A DNA stretch of 64,000 nt. Origin: an uncultured Campylobacter sp. GTDB lineage: Bacteria > Campylobacterota > Campylobacteria > Campylobacterales > Campylobacteraceae. The position numbers and the translations under genes are program-made. Below the pieces are notes generated by a model. It worked only from the letters and a program-made list of their open reading frames with translations, ran no database searches and was not told the DNA's origin. Each line of letters opens with the position of its first letter. Positions within the stretch are counted from its first letter, which is position 1. Positions 43,863-53,880 of this stretch are shown here, one piece after another. The stretch spans positions 62,001 to 126,000 of the forward strand of contig NZ_CAMYFP010000001.1 in NCBI RefSeq assembly GCF_947255105.1, given 5' to 3'.

Positions 43863-46800
43863 ATGTTTTCAAGATTTTTTATACATAGACCTGTCTTTGC
43901 TACAGTAATTTCTATCATCATAGTTATTGCAGGCTCTATCTGTCTTTATCTATCGCCAGTTGAAGAGTATCCACAGCTCTCACCTCCCCAAGTTGTAGTA
44001 ACTGCGACCTATCAAGGAGCGGATGCACAAACTGTAGCAAATAGCGTTGCAACTGTGCTTGAAGATGCTATAAATGGCGTTGAAGATATGATCTATATGC
44101 AATCAACTTCAAGTTCATCGGGCATGATGTTTTTGAGTGTCTATTTTGATGTTGGAACAGATCCACAAACTGCTATGGTAAATGTTAGCAACAGAGTAAA
44201 AGCAGTTGAGGCGCTATTGCCTATAGAGGTTCAAAGACTTGGCGTAAATGTTTCTCAAAGAAGCTCTACCATACTTGAAGTTCTTGCTTTTTATGATCCA
44301 ACGGGCAATATGGATCCTTTGGAGTTAAGCAACTATGTTGGTATAAATGTAGTTGATGAGCTTCAAAGAGTGCCAGGTGTTGGCTCAGCGATGGCAATAG
44401 GTCAGAAAGAGTACTCTATGAGAATTTGGCTAAAACCAGATCTTCTTAACCACTATGGCATAACTTCTGCTGAGGTTATTGGCGCTATTAGAGAGCAAAA
44501 CTCACAATACTCTGCTGGAAAGCTTGGCGAAGAGCCTACAAAAAGTGAAAATGCCTTTGTTTTAACGCTTCGTCCAGAGGGGCGACTTACATCGGCAAAA
44601 GAGTTTCAACAAATCATCTTAAGATCTCTGCCTGATGGTTCATCGCTTAGACTAAAAGATGTAGCAGATGTAGAGCTTGGATCGGCAATTGACTCATTTA
44701 AAGGAAAGATTGATGGCTATGAGATGACTCCTGTTTTGATATTTTTACAAAACAATGCCAATGCTCTTTCAACTGCAAGAGCGGTTTCAAGTAAGCTAGA
44801 AGAGCTTTCAAAGAGCTTTCCAGATGGGCTAGCTTATAGTGTTCCATACAATACAACTGACTTTGTGAAGATAGCGGTAAAAGAGGTTGTAAAGACTCTT
44901 ATAGAGGCGATTTTATTAGTTTTGTTGGTTATGTATCTATTTTTGGGCAACATAAGAGCTACAACCATTCCGATGCTTGCAGTTCCAGTCTCATTGATAG
45001 GCTCTTTTATAGGACTTCATCTACTTGGCTTTTCTATCAATCTCATTACGCTTTTTGCGATGATTTTGGCTATTGGTATAGTTGTTGATGATGCCATTAT
45101 TGTTATAGAAAATGTTGAGAGAATCTTAGAAGAAGATAGCAAAATCTCTGTTAAAGAGGCCACTATCAAAGCTATGAGTGAGATATTTTCACCAATTATC
45201 TCTATAGTTTTGGTTTTAAGTGCTGTTTTTATACCGGTCTCTTTTATGGAGGGCTTTGTTGGGACCATTCAAAGACAATTTGCACTTACTTTAGTTGTAG
45301 CAGTTTCAATCTCTGGTTTTGTTGCACTCACTTTAACACCTGCACTTTGTGCAACTATATTAAAAAGGGAGCGAAAAGAGAATTGGCTTATAGTTCGCAA
45401 ATTTAATGAATTTTTTGACTTTAGCACAAAAGTTTTTACAGCAGGAGTGGCCAATGTAATAAGGCATACTTTTATCTCTCTTGGGGTAGTTGCACTGCTA
45501 CTTCTTTTGACATTTTTATTTTTTACAAGAGTTCCTGGCGGTTTGGTGCCACCTGAAGATAAAGGCTCACTTATAGCAATAACAACTCTTCCCTCTTCAG
45601 CAACTCTAAACCGAACAGAGGAGAATATCGACAAGATTGCAGCTATTGTAAAAAGTGACAAAAATATACAAAATGTCTCATCGATGATTGGCTTTGATAT
45701 GTTTTCAAACTCTCTTAAAGAAAATGCAGTAATTAGCTTTATCAAGACTACACCATGGGATGAGAGAGTGACAAAAGAGAGTTCAAGTTTTGCACTTGCC
45801 AACAAATTTAACGCTATCTTATATGGAGATAGAGATTCTCAAAGTTTTGTGATGAATCCACCGCCTATAATGGGTCTTTCTTTGACAGGTGGTTTTGAGT
45901 TATTTGCCCAATCTTTAACCGGTAAAAGCTATGAAGAGATGCAGGCCGATATGGCACGTATTGCTATGGTTGCCAACCAACGAAAAGAGCTTACCATGGT
46001 AAGAACTACTCTAAATACTACCTTTCCGCAATATGATATGAAAGTAGATAGGCAAAAGGCTAAGGCGCTTGGTGTTAGAGTTGATGATATCTACACAACT
46101 ATTGGAACCAACGTAGGAACTGTCTATGTTAATGACTTCAATATGATTGGCAAGACTTTTAAAGTCTATGTTAGAGCAAAAGATGGCTATAGAAACAGCC
46201 CTGATAATCTTAAGAATATCTATGTAAGAAGCAGAAGTGGAGAGCTTATTTCTATAGATAGCTTTGTAACGCTTACTAGAGATATTGGACCTGATAGCGT
46301 GGATAGATTTAACGGCTTTAGGGCGGCAAAAATTATGGGAGAGCCACGCCCTGGCTATACATCCGCAGAGGCAATCGCTGCAATTAGTGACGTTATAAAA
46401 AGTGAGTTTAAAGATGAGTATGGCATAGGTTGGCTAGGTTCTGCTTATCAAGAGGTCCATTCTCAAGGAACTGGAACGATAGCCTTTATATTTGGGTTGG
46501 TGTTTGCATACTTGATATTGGCAGCACAATATGAACGCTGGCTTATGCCTTTGGTTATCTTGACGGCGGTGCCATTTTCAGTTCTTGGCGCGATATTTTT
46601 TGTTTGGGCGAGAGGGCTTAACAACGATATCTATTTTCAAATAGGTCTTATACTTCTTATAGGACTTGCAGCCAAAAACGCTATACTTATAGTTGAGTTT
46701 GCAATGAACGAAAAGGCAAAAGGTGAATCTCCTGCAAGAGCGGCACTAAAGGCTTCAAAACTTAGATTTAGACCTATAGTTATGACCTCATTGGCTTTTG

Positions 46801-46985
46801 CACTTGGAGTTTTGCCGATGGTTTTAAGCACGGGAGCGGGTGCTGCTAGTAGGCATGCATTAGGAACTGGAGTGGTTGGTGGAATGATTTTTGCTTCAAC
46901 TATCGCTATATTTTTCATACCGCTCTTTTACTTCCTTATGGAAAATTTTAATACTTGGTTAGATAAAAAAAGGAGAAAGGTATGA
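43863..46985 (+). CDS. cmeB: RND multidrug efflux transporter (CmeB type)
   Basis: The 1040-residue HAE1-family proton-driven pump in the inner membrane begins MFSRFFIHRPVFATVISIII. The TM4 proton-relay Asp pair lies in AIGIVVDDAIIVIENVER near residue 407, and GLAAKNAILIVEFAMNEKAKG lies near residue 935. Both large porter domains are present and no frame break is seen. GGAG precedes the ATG, and it overlaps cmeC by 4 bases. Confidence 0.95.
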   Translation: MFSRFFIHRPVFATVISIIIVIAGSICLYLSPVEEYPQLSPPQVVVTATYQGADAQTVANSVATVLEDAINGVEDMIYMQSTSSSSGMMFLSVYFDVGTDPQTAMVNVSNRVKAVEALLPIEVQRLGVNVSQRSSTILEVLAFYDPTGNMDPLELSNYVGINVVDELQRVPGVGSAMAIGQKEYSMRIWLKPDLLNHYGITSAEVIGAIREQNSQYSAGKLGEEPTKSENAFVLTLRPEGRLTSAKEFQQIILRSLPDGSSLRLKDVADVELGSAIDSFKGKIDGYEMTPVLIFLQNNANALSTARAVSSKLEELSKSFPDGLAYSVPYNTTDFVKIAVKEVVKTLIEAILLVLLVMYLFLGNIRATTIPMLAVPVSLIGSFIGLHLLGFSINLITLFAMILAIGIVVDDAIIVIENVERILEEDSKISVKEATIKAMSEIFSPIISIVLVLSAVFIPVSFMEGFVGTIQRQFALTLVVAVSISGFVALTLTPALCATILKRERKENWLIVRKFNEFFDFSTKVFTAGVANVIRHTFISLGVVALLLLLTFLFFTRVPGGLVPPEDKGSLIAITTLPSSATLNRTEENIDKIAAIVKSDKNIQNVSSMIGFDMFSNSLKENAVISFIKTTPWDERVTKESSSFALANKFNAILYGDRDSQSFVMNPPPIMGLSLTGGFELFAQSLTGKSYEEMQADMARIAMVANQRKELTMVRTTLNTTFPQYDMKVDRQKAKALGVRVDDIYTTIGTNVGTVYVNDFNMIGKTFKVYVRAKDGYRNSPDNLKNIYVRSRSGELISIDSFVTLTRDIGPDSVDRFNGFRAAKIMGEPRPGYTSAEAIAAISDVIKSEFKDEYGIGWLGSAYQEVHSQGTGTIAFIFGLVFAYLILAAQYERWLMPLVILTAVPFSVLGAIFFVWARGLNNDIYFQIGLILLIGLAAKNAILIVEFAMNEKAKGESPARAALKASKLRFRPIVMTSLAFALGVLPMVLSTGAGAASRHALGTGVVGGMIFASTIAIFFIPLFYFLMENFNTWLDKKRRKV

Positions 46986-48427
46986 TAAGAACCTTTATTG
47001 TTGCGATATCTACTCTTTTGCTATTTAGCGGTTGCTCGTTTAAGCCAAATATGGCAAAAATAGATACCAAATTTAAAAGTAGCGAACAAAATGCAACTAT
47101 CAAAGATAGATGGTGGCAAGACTTTAACGATGTAAGACTCAATGCCTTTGTAAATGATGTTTTAAAAAACAACTCAGACCTAAAGATAGCTCTTAATAGA
47201 GTAGATATAGCAAGAGCAGCTCTTGGGCTAAGCTCGCTTGAAGAGTTGCCAACTATTGGCTACAAAGTAGATGCCACTAGAAAAAACAACTTTCCTATAG
47301 CACCAAATTCTCACTCAAGTGCTATTTATAGTGCAAGTTTTGTATTTAACTATGAGTTAGATTTTTGGGGAAGAGTTGCAAATAGCACAGACGCAGCAGT
47401 TGCAAGGCTAAATCAAAGCATATATGGCTATGAAAGTGCTAGACTAACTCTTGTAAGTAGCGCTATTTCGCTCTATTTTCAGTTGCAAAATCTCTATGAA
47501 AAAGAGGAGATCTTAAAAGATACTATTAAAAACTACGAAGCAAATTTAGCTCTTAGACAAAAGCAACATAACGCCGGCATTGTTGATAGTATGGTTATCT
47601 ATCAGTTGAGCGCTCAAGTAGATGGTGCAAAAGCAAAGCTCGTATCACTTATGGAGGCAAAAGCCAAGGTCAATTCAGCCATAATTGCTATGAGTTCCAA
47701 AAACTATGATGAGCTACTTTATGGCTCTTTTGAAACTTTGGATATTGTAAAAAATATACCATCAATTCCAAGTGGCATTCCATCAGATCTTTTACTAAGA
47801 AGACCCGATGTTGCAGTCGCACTAGAAAAGCTAAAAGAGAGCAACTTCAATGTTGGCGCTGCCAAAGCAGAGTATTTTCCAAAGCTCTCTTTAACAGGAA
47901 TTTTAGGCTTTGCTAGCACAGACTTGGACAATCTCTTTAGGGAAAATAGCAGTTCGTGGAGTGTTGCTGGCTCGCTTGCTGGTCCGCTTTTTAGCTTTGG
48001 CAGAGTAAGCAAGGGTGTAGAGATAGCAAACCTAAAACAAAGAGAGGCATTTTTAAACTATGATAAAAGCCTAAAAGAGGCATTTAGCGATGTAAGGTAT
48101 GCACTTGCATCAAGAGAGGCGGCAAATGCACAGATGCAAAGCCTTGCTAATTTAACTGCTTCATTACAAAAAGTAGTTGAGATGGCAGATAGGCGATATA
48201 AAGAGGGTTATAGTGACTATTCAGAGCTTTTGGATGCAGAAAAAAACCTGCTTAATGCAAAGCTAAACTTATCAAGCGCAAAACTCTCTGTCTTAAACAG
48301 CACTGTGGGTCTTTACAAATCTTTGGGTGGCGGCTTTAAGTTAGAAGATGAAGAGATGATTAAAGAACTCTCTTCAACAAAAAATAAAGAGCCAAGTAGT
48401 TCCAAAAATCCATTTAGCAAAAATTAA
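46982..48427 (+). CDS. cmeC: RND efflux outer-membrane channel (CmeC type)
   Basis: TolC/OprM-like trimeric outer-membrane lipoprotein: signal ending LLFSGCSF with Cys near residue 19, DRWWQDFNDVRLNAFV near 40, FNYELDFWGRVANSTDAA near 120, and the repeat partner PSGIPSDLLLRRPDVAVAL near 265. The 481 residues include a low-complexity tail rich in Ser/Lys/Asn. AAGGAG lies upstream. It is the last gene of the efflux operon. Confidence 0.94.
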   Translation: MIRTFIVAISTLLLFSGCSFKPNMAKIDTKFKSSEQNATIKDRWWQDFNDVRLNAFVNDVLKNNSDLKIALNRVDIARAALGLSSLEELPTIGYKVDATRKNNFPIAPNSHSSAIYSASFVFNYELDFWGRVANSTDAAVARLNQSIYGYESARLTLVSSAISLYFQLQNLYEKEEILKDTIKNYEANLALRQKQHNAGIVDSMVIYQLSAQVDGAKAKLVSLMEAKAKVNSAIIAMSSKNYDELLYGSFETLDIVKNIPSIPSGIPSDLLLRRPDVAVALEKLKESNFNVGAAKAEYFPKLSLTGILGFASTDLDNLFRENSSSWSVAGSLAGPLFSFGRVSKGVEIANLKQREAFLNYDKSLKEAFSDVRYALASREAANAQMQSLANLTASLQKVVEMADRRYKEGYSDYSELLDAEKNLLNAKLNLSSAKLSVLNSTVGLYKSLGGGFKLEDEEMIKELSSTKNKEPSSSKNPFSKN

Positions 48428-48458
48428 AAGCGATATTTTTGCTAAATTTCAACAATTA

Positions 48459-48535
48459 GTGACAGCCTAAATTTAAGATATATTTTTGTTTTAAATTTAA
48501 GTAAAAGTATTTAAATTTAGGTTTTGTCACTTTTT
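48459..48535. terminator. Long imperfect inverted repeat, probable cmeC terminator
   Basis: Outer arms GTGACA (48459-48464) and TGTCAC (48525-48530) flank inner arms CCTAAATTTAA and TTAAATTTAGG, followed by TTTTT. The span is unusually large for a terminator (about 77 bases), so it could also be a miniature repeat element. It lies 32 bases after cmeC. Confidence 0.45.
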
Positions 48536-48687
48536 AATAACTCCAAATTTAGAAAGTTTTATTTGCAACAGTCTATTTTAAGGGTATTAAAATTTAAAGC
48601 TATAGCTTTTCTTCAAATTTAAAAATTAATGCTTCAATTTATCTATTATATGTATAATTTAACTGATTTTTTTGTAAAGGAACTAAG

Positions 48688-49500
48688 ATGAAAAAGATAT
48701 TATTGGTTTTAACGATTGTGTCATCTTTTTTGTGTGGCGCCACTTTGGAGCAGATATTGGCTAAAAAAACTATTAGGATAGCAGTTGATCCTGATATGCC
48801 TCCATTTAGCAGCTGTAGTGCAACTGGTTGTGAGGGTTTTGAGGCTGATTTTGCTAAAAAGCTTGGCAAAGGGATTGTTGGAAGTGATGGAAAAGTTGAG
48901 ATTCATCACTATAAAATGGCAGATGTTTTTAATGCTTTGCAAAGTGATAAGATAGATGTCATTATCCAAACTGTAAGTAAGACAAAAGAGAGGGAGAAGA
49001 TAGTTGATTTTGCGATGCCATACTTCTCTATTGCAGGCGGTCTTTTGGTGAAGAAAAACTCACCTATCAAAGATCCTGCAGATCTCAAAGATATAACAAT
49101 AGCCGTTGAGAAAGGCACCACTGAAGAAGAATACTTTAAACTCAAAGGCAATGTAAAGCTTGTCTATGCAACAAGTTCAAGCGATGCCTATAAAATGGTA
49201 AAAAATGGCGAAGTTGATGGTTATGCAAGTGATAACTTGATAGTTTTGGCCTATCCGATATTTGATGATAGTGTTGAAGTGCCAAAGGGCTTGAGAAATA
49301 TAGGTGCAGTTGAATATCTAGCTCCAGTTGTCTCAAAAGGCAACAATGAGCTTAAAGATGCGGTAAATAAGGTGATGATTAAGTTTAGTAAAGAGAAGCT
49401 CTTTAGACATATGTATGAAGACAATATTGGAATTTTTTATAGAAACACCTTAAATCCAAATCAATTCCTACTTGAAGAACTCTATAGGATGTATGGCTAA
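48688..49500 (+). CDS. Periplasmic amino-acid-type binding protein, orphan paralogue
   Basis: 270-residue SBP family 3 protein with a cleavable signal (MKKILLVLTIVSSFLCGAT). The binding fold is shown by IRIAVDPDMPPFSS, GFEADFAKKLGKG, QTVSKTKEREKIVDFAMPYF and VEKGTTEEEYF. A CSATGC motif near residue 43 may form a disulfide. AAAGGA precedes the ATG. No permease or ATPase adjoins it. The tail FLLEELYRMYG matches that of the protein at 11408, indicating a shared subfamily. Substrate is unknown. Confidence 0.85.
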   Translation: MKKILLVLTIVSSFLCGATLEQILAKKTIRIAVDPDMPPFSSCSATGCEGFEADFAKKLGKGIVGSDGKVEIHHYKMADVFNALQSDKIDVIIQTVSKTKEREKIVDFAMPYFSIAGGLLVKKNSPIKDPADLKDITIAVEKGTTEEEYFKLKGNVKLVYATSSSDAYKMVKNGEVDGYASDNLIVLAYPIFDDSVEVPKGLRNIGAVEYLAPVVSKGNNELKDAVNKVMIKFSKEKLFRHMYEDNIGIFYRNTLNPNQFLLEELYRMYG

Positions 49501-49508
49501 ATTTAAAA

Positions 49509-49533
49509 GTCTGTAGGTTAAAAGCCTACAGAC
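49509..49533 (+). terminator. Terminator after the second binding-protein gene
   Basis: Perfect 9-bp stem GTCTGTAGG / CCTACAGAC with a 7-base loop, 8 bases after the stop codon, followed by an A/T tract. Confidence 0.7.
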
Positions 49534-49606
49534 AAATTTATTTATATAGGTAAAACTCTTATCTTTATAAATTTTGTCCTATCAAAAGTGTTCATTTTTT
49601 ATCCTT

Positions 49607-50821
49607 TTAATAGTTAAAATTAAATAGAGCTATTATGTCAACTATTGCTGATTTACCGTTGCTTGAGTTTTTATCTATATAGATAACTTTTGTATCATCA
49701 TTCCTATACTTTGTTAAAAATTTATCAATAGCCCAATTCTTATTACTTGTATTTTTCCAAACAATATAAGTCTTTATTGTGAAAGTAGAATTTTTAACAT
49801 TACAATTTTTAGAATAATACTCTAAAGTTCTTTTTAAATCTGAAATTTCATAATCTTTTAACTGCAATTCTCCTTTGTTATAGTCTGATTGTGTATTTAA
49901 AAAAATTCTATACTCATCATAACACTCCCCATACTCACTTTTTAAAAACTCATCATCAATAGGCATTGATATATTGTTATCTAAAAGGATGTTTAGGGGT
50001 TTTTTATAGTCTGGTGCAGTTGTAAGATAGTAGTAATAACTACATCTAAACTTATCTCTAAATGATTTGGCACAATTTTTATCTATGGGAGACTTTATCT
50101 TGTAGCCACTATCAAATAGAGTTTGTAAAATCTCAACCAACCTTAAATCAACCATATAAGTAATAGCAGACGCTGGGTCAGATCCTTTGCCTTGTTTAGT
50201 GCCATACTCACTTCTATACTCTACCTTAATATCATCACCATCAATTATAATCTTTTTAATCCATATATAACTTGGTCCATTTAAATAGTTTTGCACTATC
50301 ATATCTTCATCAAATATAGCACCATTATCAAGTAAAAGTTTAAATGTTTTAGTAGAGTTATTTTCTATGGCATAAGCTAATGGACTTAGGCTATAGCTAT
50401 CTTTTAAATTTGGGTTAGCACCTAAGTTTAAAAGTTCTTCCATAGTTTTTTCATCATCATAAAAACTAGCATACATTAAAGGTGTAAGATTATACATCAT
50501 TCTTGTATCAACGCTTAGGTTATTATCTTTGATGAAATTTAAAAGACTATTTGTATCCTTAGCTTTTAGATAACTTCTAAGAGTTTTTTGAGTAATGTTT
50601 TCATCTATATTGTCATTAGAATACTTAGCATCTTCATCTATATCCCAATATCTTAGTGCAAAGCTATCAACTTCTTCTTGAGTTACATACTTTGAAATTT
50701 CAGAACCTGGTTTTATAACAGTATCAGCTGTGACTGTGAAGTGAGAATTTTGAGAGAGTTTAAATTTATCATAAACTACAAAAGTAACTAAAAAATTATA
50801 AATGAATTTAAAAATTTGTTT
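49607..50821 (-). pseudogene. Ankyrin-repeat protein lacking a start codon (5'-damaged)
   Basis: A 404-codon open frame with no ATG, GTG or TTG until codon 108 (ATG at 50500, giving 297 residues). The upstream part is clearly protein-like, starting with a hydrophobic FKFIYNFLVTFVVYDKFKL that resembles a damaged signal or TM segment. The ankyrin region has TPLMYASFYDDEKTMEELLN and SPLAYAIENNSTKTFKLLLD. The C-terminal half is unrecognised. Translation from 50500 would cut an ankyrin repeat, so I favour a mutation that removed the start. A rare ATT start is the alternative. The gene has no operon partners. Confidence 0.6.
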
Positions 50822-50835
50822 TCAAATAATTAAAT

Positions 50836-50867
50836 CTCAGCCCAAATTTAAAATTAAGAAGGCTGAG
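50836..50867 (-). terminator. nifU-iscS operon terminator
   Basis: Stem CTCAGCC / GGCTGAG with an 18-base loop, about 32 bases beyond the nifU stop on the minus strand, followed by a T-rich tract. Confidence 0.55.
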
Positions 50868-50898
50868 AATTTTAAAATTTGACTTAAATTATTTAAAT

Positions 50899-51882
50899 TT
50901 ATATCGGCATAACCCTTATCTTTGGGCTAAGTTCTTTTTGCAAAACTGACTCTATAGCCATAAGAGTGCCAGCGCTTCCAGCAGAACAGCCACTGCAAGC
51001 TCCAAGATATCTTATGTAGATATCTATACTATCTTGCGTTGTTTTGATATCCAAAATCTCCATATCGCCACCGTCCATTATAAGCATCGGACGAATATCT
51101 TTATCGATAAGCTCTTCAACAGCTTTAAACTGACCAATGACATTTAGCTCTTCAAATTTAGTCTCACCACTTTCTATCTTTTGTTTTGACATGTTTTCAA
51201 GCTTCTCTCTCTCCATCTGCTCTCTAGTATCTCTTAAAATATCCTCTAAATAATACTCTCTTTTTTCATGTCCACCAGGTCTTATACAGCTTTTACAAAA
51301 TGCACCTGCTTTAGTGTATTGAGTTATCTCTTCAACGGTTTTTAAGTCATTTAGCCTAATAACTTCTTTTATTGTTCCAAGGCTTACTCTTGCACACTCG
51401 CATACTATTATCTCATCTTCGAAATGCTCAGGATCTATTCCTTTATACTGCGCTGCAGCGGCTTTTATAACATCGTATGCCATAACTGAGCAGTGCATTT
51501 TTTGAGGTGGAACGGCTGGAGTATTTGGATCATCACGCATCGCTTTTTCTACATCTATGTTTGTTATTTTTACAGCTTCATCAACTGTTTTGCCAACACA
51601 AAGCTCAGCCATAGTATCACTACTCGCAATTGCTGTTCCGCAGCCAAAACTCTTAAATTTAGCCTCTTTTATAATATTTGTCTTCTCATCTACAAGCCAA
51701 TAAAGTCTAACCGCATCACCACAGCTCTCAGCTCCAAAATCAGCAACTATAAGTTTATAGCCCTTTTTCTTTGCCTCATCTTCTGTTATTTCACCCATAA
51801 ATTTAGGATTATTCATCCTATCTTGGACTTTTTGAGAATACTCATCCCAAATTGAACCACCTATTAAATTCTCTTTTGCCAT
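50899..51882 (-). CDS. nifU: Fe-S cluster scaffold NifU (three-domain)
   Basis: Assembles Fe-S clusters with the cysteine desulfurase. The 327-residue protein has an N-terminal IscU-like domain (residues 1-125, with GCGTAIASSDTMAELCVGKT), a central [2Fe-2S] BFD-like domain (VCECARVS and FCKSCIRPGG), and a C-terminal Nfu domain with the YLGACSGCSAGSAGTL cluster site near residue 292. Campylobacterota use this NIF-type pair instead of ISC or SUF. AAGGA precedes the ATG; iscS lies 12 bases upstream. Confidence 0.95.
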   Translation of the reverse strand: MAKENLIGGSIWDEYSQKVQDRMNNPKFMGEITEDEAKKKGYKLIVADFGAESCGDAVRLYWLVDEKTNIIKEAKFKSFGCGTAIASSDTMAELCVGKTVDEAVKITNIDVEKAMRDDPNTPAVPPQKMHCSVMAYDVIKAAAAQYKGIDPEHFEDEIIVCECARVSLGTIKEVIRLNDLKTVEEITQYTKAGAFCKSCIRPGGHEKREYYLEDILRDTREQMEREKLENMSKQKIESGETKFEELNVIGQFKAVEELIDKDIRPMLIMDGGDMEILDIKTTQDSIDIYIRYLGACSGCSAGSAGTLMAIESVLQKELSPKIRVMPI

Positions 51883-51894
51883 CTTTTATCCTTT

Positions 51895-53088
51895 TTATAA
51901 TCCACTTTTATGATTTGTTGGTGCATATGCAAAACTACTTGAGATAGCTCTTAATCTAACTACTGCTTTGTTTATCTGCTCTATTGCATAGTCTATCTCT
52001 TCTTCGGTGTTAAATCTACTAAGAGATAGTCTAAGTGCTGTGTGGGCAAGCTCTTTATCGGCTCCAATTGCTTCCATTATTGGATTACTTTCAAGTGTTT
52101 CACTTGCACATGCAGATCCAGTTGAAGCTGCAATGCCTGCTTTATTTAAATCCCAAAGCATCGCCTCGCCTTCAACTCCCTTGATACTTGCAAGGATAGT
52201 ATTTGGAACTCTAAACTCTCTTTTTCCAACAACGCTAACATCATCTATCTTTAAAATCGCATCTTCAAGTTTGTCTCTAAGTTTCTTTACATGCCAATCT
52301 TCCATAAATAGATATTTGTTTGCAAGCTCCATTGCTTTACCCATTCCAACAATTCCTGCTACATTTAGCGTTCCACTTCTTCGTCCGCCCATATGTTCGC
52401 CGCCGTGAAAAAGTGGAGTTAGTTTTCTTGAGTCTTTTATATAAAGCCCGCCAACTCCTTTTGGAGCGTGAAATTTATGACCTGAGAAATTTAAAAAGTC
52501 TGCATTGACATCTCTAACATCAACTTTTACTTTACCAACTGCTTGAACTGCGTCTGTATGAAAAAGCGCACCATGTTCATGAGCGATTTCGCAAAGCTCT
52601 TTTACTGGAAAAATAGCACCTGTTTCGTTATTTGCCCACATAGTGCTAACAAGAGCAGTTTTATCATCTATCTTCTCTCTTAGCTCATCAACACAAACTT
52701 GTCCATTGCTATCTACGCCAAGATACTCTATCTTTGCACCTAAAGTTGCCAAAAACTCACAGGTAGCCCTAACAGCTGGATGTTCAACTTTGGTAGTTAT
52801 GATTTTATCTCTTTCGCCATTTCTGATAATATCAACATAGACGCCTTTAAGCACCCAATTGATACTCTCTGTAGCGCATGATGTAACTACCAAATCATCG
52901 CTATCTTTGGCATTGATTCCTGCATAGAGTTGATCCATTGCCTCTCTAAGTGCTGGATGAGTTTGGCTTCCAAAGTAGTGAAGTGAGTTTGGATTGCCAT
53001 ATTTTTCTTTTAAAAAAGGCAACATTACTTCAAGAACTTCAGGATCTACCATCGTCGTTGCATTGTTGTCTAAATAAACTCTTTTCAT
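51895..53088 (-). CDS. iscS: Cysteine desulfurase, NifS/IscS type
   Basis: PLP enzyme that takes sulfur from cysteine for Fe-S clusters. The 397-residue protein begins MKRVYLDNNATTMVDPEVLE. The PLP Lys lies in NFSGHKFHAPKGVGGLYIK near residue 202, and the catalytic Cys loop ASTGSACASETLESNP lies near residue 325. AAGGAATCAA precedes the ATG. It is co-transcribed with nifU, the only Fe-S genes in the window. Confidence 0.95.
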   Translation of the reverse strand: MKRVYLDNNATTMVDPEVLEVMLPFLKEKYGNPNSLHYFGSQTHPALREAMDQLYAGINAKDSDDLVVTSCATESINWVLKGVYVDIIRNGERDKIITTKVEHPAVRATCEFLATLGAKIEYLGVDSNGQVCVDELREKIDDKTALVSTMWANNETGAIFPVKELCEIAHEHGALFHTDAVQAVGKVKVDVRDVNADFLNFSGHKFHAPKGVGGLYIKDSRKLTPLFHGGEHMGGRRSGTLNVAGIVGMGKAMELANKYLFMEDWHVKKLRDKLEDAILKIDDVSVVGKREFRVPNTILASIKGVEGEAMLWDLNKAGIAASTGSACASETLESNPIMEAIGADKELAHTALRLSLSRFNTEEEIDYAIEQINKAVVRLRAISSSFAYAPTNHKSGL

Positions 53089-53163
53089 TTGATTCCTTTT
53101 ATTATCTTTTAATTAGGATAATTTTTATCTTCTTTAATCATAATACAATACAGTAAATTTAAA

Positions 53164-53745
53164 TTAAAAATTTGCCTGTTTTGGTGAGTTGATAAGTGAG
53201 AAAAACTCTTTTCTAGTATTTGGATCAGTTAAAAAAGTCCCTCTAAGTGCCGAAGTTGTCGTGGTTGAGTTGATTTTTTTAACGCCTCTCATCTCAAGGC
53301 ACATATGTCTTGCCTCCAAAACTACTCCAACGCCCAAAGGCCTTACAACATTTTGAATGGCTGCAGCGATCTGTTCGGTAAGCTGTTCTTGAATTTGAAG
53401 CCTTTTTGCAAATATATCCACCATGCGCGGTATTTTAGAAAGCCCAACAACTTTTCCATTTGGTATGTAGGCAACGTGCGCTCGTCCGATGATTGGCAAG
53501 AGATGATGTTCGCAAAGGCTATAAAACTCAATGTCTTTTATTAGCACCATTTCGCTGTTGGAGCTGCTAAAAAGTGCATCGTTTAAAACCTCTTTTGGAT
53601 TTTGTTCATAGCCACTTGTTAGGTATTGATATGCTTTCATAACTCTTTCTGGAGTTTTTATAAGCCCCTCTCTTTTGGGATCTTCGCCTATAAGTTTAAG
53701 TATAGTTTTGACGGCATTTTGAAAATCTTCGCTTTTTTCTACCAT
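53164..53745 (-). CDS. folE: GTP cyclohydrolase I
   Basis: First enzyme of folate and queuosine-type pterin synthesis. The 193-residue protein has the zinc/catalytic motifs FYSLCEHHLLPIIGRAHVAYIP near residue 85, GLSKIPRMVDIFAKRLQIQEQ near 110, and CLEMRGVKK near 155. AAAGGAAATAT precedes the ATG. It is divergent from tig, the arrangement found in C. jejuni. Confidence 0.96.
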   Translation of the reverse strand: MVEKSEDFQNAVKTILKLIGEDPKREGLIKTPERVMKAYQYLTSGYEQNPKEVLNDALFSSSNSEMVLIKDIEFYSLCEHHLLPIIGRAHVAYIPNGKVVGLSKIPRMVDIFAKRLQIQEQLTEQIAAAIQNVVRPLGVGVVLEARHMCLEMRGVKKINSTTTTSALRGTFLTDPNTRKEFFSLINSPKQANF

Positions 53746-53831
53746 ATATTTCCTTTTTTTGCTTGATTTTACTCTTTTTAGACTTTTATACTCTTTAAAT
53801 TTGTGTAAATAAAAATAAAGGTAATTTTTGC

Positions 53832-53837
53832 TATATT
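53832..53837 (+). promoter_or_regulatory. Possible -10 box of the tig operon
   Basis: TATATT about 44 bases before the tig start, in the 135-base divergent region with folE. A periodic A/T signal upstream fits Campylobacter promoters, but the match is weak. Confidence 0.3.
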
Positions 53838-53880
53838 GACAGATAAAAAATTTTAAATTTACAAAACAAAAAGGAATAAT

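Noticed and set aside
45017..45805. Two long minus-strand frames opposite cmeB
   Set aside because: Antisense shadows of a conserved RND pump; no start sites or family motifs.
51493..51855. 120-codon plus-strand frame
   Set aside because: It is antisense to nifU, which has full domain motifs; composition of the shadow frame is not protein-like.
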